Source: Candidatus Poribacteria bacterium
GTDB lineage: Bacteria > Poribacteria > WGA-4E > PCPOR2b
NCBI GenBank assembly: GCA_022822005.1
Contig: JAJECO010000016.1
Span: 1-64,000 of the forward strand
DNA: 64,000 bases
Reading direction: 5' to 3'
Below the pieces are notes generated by a model. It saw only the letters and a program-made list of their open reading frames with translations, ran no database searches and was not told the origin of the DNA. Of this stretch, positions 60,998 through 64,000 are shown in pieces; the stretch's first letter is position 1, and each line of letters begins with the position of its first letter. The position numbers and the translations under genes are program-made.

Positions 60998-61879
60998 ATG
61001 GCTCAGTTGAGATACTCGGTGATCGTTGACACATTGACGAGTTTCGGGTTAGACATTTGGGAACAGCCGCACGAGGTGCTTGAACTGATAAAGAATGCTG
61101 GCTATGATGGCATAGATCTCACCGCGGAGCCTGACCGGATTGCGATAGGACGGTATCGGGAAATTGCTGAGATCGCCCGGTCAATGGATATGGAGATTGC
61201 GGCACTGCTTGGAGCGTGGGCGACTTGGCATGCGGGAGAGGCGCGGGATCTGGCGTCCACCGACGATGCGGCTCGGCGTTATGCGATTGGTTATGCGCAA
61301 AAATGCACTGATTTAGCGGTGGATCTGAATGTATCTGTCTATGAGATCTGCTGCTGTCCGGCTGAACCGAAGTACCCGGAACATGATGTCCCGCTCCCGA
61401 CGGTGCGACAAAATTTTGTCCAATCGGCGCGAGAGATAAGCCGTTACGCCGGCGAGCGGGGTGTGCGGGTAGCGATGGAACCGGTGAATCGGTTTGAAGG
61501 CTACGCGGGGTTCATGAACAGTGTCGTTGACGCTGTAGGTGTCGCTGATGAGATTGGTGAAGATAACTTGGGGGTGATGGTGGACTTTTTCCACGCGAAC
61601 ATTGAGGACGTCTCCGTCGCCGACGCTATCCGACGGGCGGAACGCCGACTGATGTTGATCCATCTCGCGGACAGTAACCGTCAAATGCCGGGGATGGGAC
61701 ATATAGATTTTACGGGCGTAATTAGAGAGCTCGACGAAATCGGATTTGAGGGGTATCTCTCTTTGGATTGCTTGCCGGCAAGACCTGACCCTACGACCTA
61801 TTTAGGGCATTCCATCGATTACATGAAAAGACTGGAAGAGGCGGTTGCGCTGGAGAAGCGGCTGTCTGAGATGAGCTAA
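60998..61879 (+). CDS. Xylose-isomerase-like TIM barrel (isomerase/epimerase)
   Basis: 293 residues, AP-endonuclease-2 family. Conserved strands: VRVAMEPVNRFEGYAG (Glu metal ligand), LGVMVDFFHANIEDVS (Asp and His), RLMLIHLADSNRQMPGMGHIDF (His) and EGYLSLDCLPAR. The layout fits hydroxypyruvate-isomerase or tagatose-epimerase relatives. AAGGAG precedes the ATG. A clear terminator follows, so it is probably a single-gene unit. The substrate is unknown. Confidence 0.85.
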   Translation: MAQLRYSVIVDTLTSFGLDIWEQPHEVLELIKNAGYDGIDLTAEPDRIAIGRYREIAEIARSMDMEIAALLGAWATWHAGEARDLASTDDAARRYAIGYAQKCTDLAVDLNVSVYEICCCPAEPKYPEHDVPLPTVRQNFVQSAREISRYAGERGVRVAMEPVNRFEGYAGFMNSVVDAVGVADEIGEDNLGVMVDFFHANIEDVSVADAIRRAERRLMLIHLADSNRQMPGMGHIDFTGVIRELDEIGFEGYLSLDCLPARPDPTTYLGHSIDYMKRLEEAVALEKRLSEMS

Positions 61880-61958
61880 GTTGTTCAGGATATCCACGTA
61901 AAGATAACACAAGTTGATACTTTCCCTTTTGGGTATACAGTCAAAAGGATCACATTAG

Positions 61959-61986
61959 GCGAATGGTTCCGTCCATTCGCTTTTTT
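61959..61986 (+). terminator. Rho-independent terminator
   Basis: GCGAATGG-ttccgt-CCATTCGC followed by TTTTTT, 79 bp after the TIM-barrel stop. Perfect 8-bp stem. It separates that gene from the sigma factor. Confidence 0.88.
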
Positions 61987-62066
61987 ATTGCTAACTTCGC
62001 GAAAAAAAGTGCCAAAAAAATCTCGGAACTGCATCTTGATAAGGTGTAAGGGAGAAATGAAGATCC

Positions 62067-63509
62067 ATGGCTAAGGAAAATACGCTCATCTATCGTGCCC
62101 AAACTGGGGATGAAGAGGCTTTTGCTGATCTGATGCGGGAGTACTACGCCTATGTCTATGCAATCGTAGGCGAGATCGTGGATAATGCCCATGACGCCGA
62201 AGAGGTGGTGCAAGACGCCTTCTTCAACGCCTATCAAGGATTAGGTCAGCTTGAGGATGCGACTAAATTCAAGAGCTGGTTGGCTGAGATTACGCGGAAT
62301 TGTGCACGTCAGTGGCTCCGAAAACAGAGACATGAAACTGTATCCATCAACGAAGTGAGTGAACAGATGCTTCAAACGGAGGACTCACTTGATGAGCAAT
62401 TGACGCAGCTGGAACAGAGAGAACTGATTCGCCGGACAATCGAGACACTTCCGCAGAAAGACAGGGAGCTTGTCCGTGCTTTCTATCTGGAGGGTGCGAG
62501 TTACGACGAACTGACAAACACACATGGGATGTCATATAACGCAATTGCGTCTCGGTTGTCGCGTGCGAAGCGGCAACTCTCCAAACGGTTGCAATCCCTT
62601 CTTACTGGCATCTTCGTTTCTCCCGGGTTGACACTAAAAAAGATATACTCAGGAGGACTAACTGCCATGAAAGTTGGAACGGCACCTAAGATAACAGTTG
62701 GTGTAGCAGCACTGATTGCGCTGATTTTTATCGGTTTTGTCGGTATCCGCCAGATGCGCGCGCCCATAATCGAGGAGCGGGTGTATTTGTCACCGTGGGA
62801 GGATGGCACTCCACGTCCACGAAACAACTCCGAAGGATTAGCAGCACAAACTGATTCCGCTCCAAATACAGAAAACAGGGACAATCCGTCACAAATTGCC
62901 GTCACAGACTCCGGAGAAGGGATAGAGTCGGTTGACAATTCCTTGAGTCAACCTGACGAAGCAGATATAGCACAATTCATGCTGGAGGTGGAATTTGAGC
63001 CAGAGGCGGACCAGAGTCTCTCCACCGATACCTCTACGTTATTAGACGACGAGGGTCGGTCTGCCGAAGATGTGATGAACGCCTATCTGGAGGCGTATAA
63101 GAATCTCAACTTTAAGGCAGCACTCCCACTAGTGACAGGAGCTGTCAGGGAAGATATAGAAAGTAGTATCCCAGCCTTAGAAAATGCGAGGGCAGAAATC
63201 GCTGAAGCAGGACCGGAGGCCAAGCAGTTCACTGAGGAAATATTAAGCCGAACAATTGGTAGGGCAGAAATTGTGAGCAGCGAATATGTCGGCGATGAAT
63301 GGCACTTCCGATTGAGAGAACCGGAACTACAGTTCAGAGACCTGATAGGAATGGTAATACAGAATTTATCGGAAGAACAACAAGCGGCAGCGTTAGCGGA
63401 AATTCCGAGGGCAGAAATGGAGAACACACCGGCAGCATCAGATATACTTATTAAGATGCGAAAAGAGAATGGGGCTTGGCGAATTTATGAATCTGGCAAT
63501 GCAAACTAA
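62067..63509 (+). CDS. ECF sigma factor fused to a membrane segment and exported domain
   Basis: 480 residues. Sigma region 2 (about 6-85: DEEAFADLMREYYAYVYAIVGE, DAEEVVQDAFFNAY, FKSWLAEITRNCARQWL). Sigma region 4 (about 118-175: ETLPQKDRELVRAFYLEGASYDELTN, NAIASRLSRAKRQLSKRL). A transmembrane helix at 208-227. Then about 250 acidic exported residues, with a domain at 355-475 (AEDVMNAYLEAYKNLNFKAALPLVTG). Normally an anti-sigma protein provides the membrane part. An AGGAGG (62651-62656) and ATG (62667, residue 201) sit in frame just before the transmembrane helix, so a shorter membrane product may also be made. Confidence 0.85.
   Translation: MAKENTLIYRAQTGDEEAFADLMREYYAYVYAIVGEIVDNAHDAEEVVQDAFFNAYQGLGQLEDATKFKSWLAEITRNCARQWLRKQRHETVSINEVSEQMLQTEDSLDEQLTQLEQRELIRRTIETLPQKDRELVRAFYLEGASYDELTNTHGMSYNAIASRLSRAKRQLSKRLQSLLTGIFVSPGLTLKKIYSGGLTAMKVGTAPKITVGVAALIALIFIGFVGIRQMRAPIIEERVYLSPWEDGTPRPRNNSEGLAAQTDSAPNTENRDNPSQIAVTDSGEGIESVDNSLSQPDEADIAQFMLEVEFEPEADQSLSTDTSTLLDDEGRSAEDVMNAYLEAYKNLNFKAALPLVTGAVREDIESSIPALENARAEIAEAGPEAKQFTEEILSRTIGRAEIVSSEYVGDEWHFRLREPELQFRDLIGMVIQNLSEEQQAAALAEIPRAEMENTPAASDILIKMRKENGAWRIYESGNAN
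62651..62669 (+). promoter_or_regulatory. Internal ribosome site and ATG within the sigma-factor gene
   Basis: AGGAGG lies 10 bp before an in-frame ATG (residue 201 of the fusion). Translation from here would give a 280-residue product that begins MKVGTAPKITVGVAALIALI, a membrane-anchored protein without sigma domains. Stronger than the site at the main start (GGGAG). Confidence 0.5.
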
Positions 63510-63735
63510 CTTCCACTCTTATCCTTCATGGATTGCGATCTATCAAACCTATAGCATATAACCTTGGGTGCTAGTAGTGCGTCAGGTAAATATTGATAAC
63601 CTCGCTGGCTGTTGAGCCAAATTGGAAAGGGTAAAACGTGAAACGTGAAACGTAAAAAAAACTCGTATGACGCATTACGTTCCACCCTTCGGATACACAT
63701 GTCGCCCCGCTGGGGCTAAATGATAGGAGATAAAC
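63510..63735. repeat. Gap with half of a paired-hairpin repeat
   Basis: gtgaaacgtgaaacgt repeats near 63637-63655 and one GCCCC-gct-GGGGC hairpin at 63693-63718 (the second hairpin is missing). AGGAGA follows, then the lipoprotein start. Confidence 0.55.
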
Positions 63736-64000
63736 ATGAAATTCCAACAAATCGGTGCACTTTGCTGTTGTATTTTGGTCCTCTCTGGCTGTGCTTCAAC
63801 AACCTCTTACGATTTTTTTACAACCCGGTATTCCATTGATACCGAGGAGTTTGACCGAGGTTATAAAACGGGTGTCGTCTTCGCGAAAACAGAGGGGCCC
63901 TTTAGCTCTCGACCAAAGGACGTGCCATCCGCGATGCAAAAGATAATCGAAACTGAGTCAGATTCTTACCAAAAAGGGTTCTTGGCGGGCTATCGCGATC
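63736..64000 (+). CDS. Lipoprotein, truncated at window edge
   Basis: The first 88 codons of a longer gene, starting at the ATG at 63736 with AGGAGA upstream. Signal MKFQQIGALCCCILVLSGC with Cys19 as lipid site, then ASTTSYDFFTTRYSIDTEEF, RGYKTGVVFAK and YQKGFLAGYRD. Two short G-Y-K/F-G-F-like repeats (RGYKTGVVFA, KGFLAGYRD) recall OmpA-linked or DUF-type lipoproteins but no family is assigned. The stop lies beyond the window. Confidence 0.7.
   Translation, partial: MKFQQIGALCCCILVLSGCASTTSYDFFTTRYSIDTEEFDRGYKTGVVFAKTEGPFSSRPKDVPSAMQKIIETESDSYQKGFLAGYRD

Noticed and set aside
1-64000. CRISPR array
   Set aside because: The repeated palindromes are scattered singly or in pairs, without regular 30-40 bp spacers, and no cas gene is visible.
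1-64000. tRNA or rRNA genes
   Set aside because: No cloverleaf with a TTCGA/TTCAA loop or 16S/23S signature was seen by eye; a covariance search would be needed to exclude it.

Overview
The window looks like a chromosomal segment from an uncultured bacterium of the Candidatus Poribacteria type, or a close Planctomycetes/FCB-like relative. This rests on gene content, not on a marker gene. It holds several phytanoyl-CoA dioxygenase-like (PhyH) genes, Gfo/Idh/MocA oxidoreductases, xylose-isomerase-like TIM barrels, amidohydrolases, secreted TolB-like beta-propellers, HAF-type repeat proteins with a C-terminal FlgD-like domain, and an LRR/dockerin protein. The intergenic DNA is unusually rich in short palindromic repeats. 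I see no rRNA, tRNA, CRISPR, integrase or transposase gene.

Layout. 0.1-7.6 kb is a minus-strand Fe-S assembly operon read sufC, sufB, Phd-like antitoxin, sufD, monothiol glutaredoxin, sufS, sufU, Rieske ferredoxin, SufT/DUF59, preceded at 7.8-8.8 kb by moaA. 9.3-11.2 kb has two tandem TolB-like propellers and the 3' remnant of a third. 11.5-15.6 kb has a GNAT acetyltransferase and a minus-strand Gfo/Idh, TIM-barrel isomerase, amidohydrolase cluster. 16.4-17.6 kb is an Ig-like lipoprotein. 18.1-27.7 kb is a catabolic block: FAD oxidoreductase, divergent SHMT-like enzyme, Gfo/Idh, double metallo-beta-lactamase protein, GH32/43-like propeller, phytoene-desaturase-like oxidoreductase. 27.7-28.4 kb is a BrnT/XRE toxin-antitoxin pair. 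28.6-31.1 kb has two more TolB-like propellers, followed by a broken gene. 31.9-41.4 kb has an aldo/keto reductase, two PhyH genes, an intact and a frameshifted HAF/FlgD-like secreted protein and a TIM barrel. 42.2-49.2 kb has two MDR reductases, a bleomycin-hydrolase-type peptidase, a 2OG-oxygenase-like protein, a small membrane protein and an SDR lacking its catalytic motif. 49.5-56.5 kb has lipoproteins, a GH-like TIM barrel, an LRR-GH-like-dockerin protein and a DUF3179 lipoprotein. 57-64 kb has a heptosyltransferase, PhyH, amidase, TIM barrel, a membrane-anchored ECF sigma factor and the start of a lipoprotein.

The most unusual content is the repeat landscape, with at least four layers. 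(1) Many palindromes of unrelated stem sequence all carry CTAC at one border (GTAG on the other strand), as REP elements linked to RAYT transposases do. (2) MITE-like elements have 13-bp ends TAGGACTTACGCA/TGCGTAAGTCCTA and, in six cases, 5-6 bp target-site duplications visible by eye; their cargo varies. (3) A second MITE-like family starts with about CTATGGTAGATTTTAGAATTA. (4) Paired hairpins about 50 bp apart occur in two stem versions with compensatory base changes. Several of these elements sit on stop codons and supply the TAG. No transposase is visible, so they must be moved in trans, if they still move.

Limits: everything here comes from reading by eye. Family names rest on motifs, and enzyme substrates are unknown for most oxidoreductases and TIM barrels.
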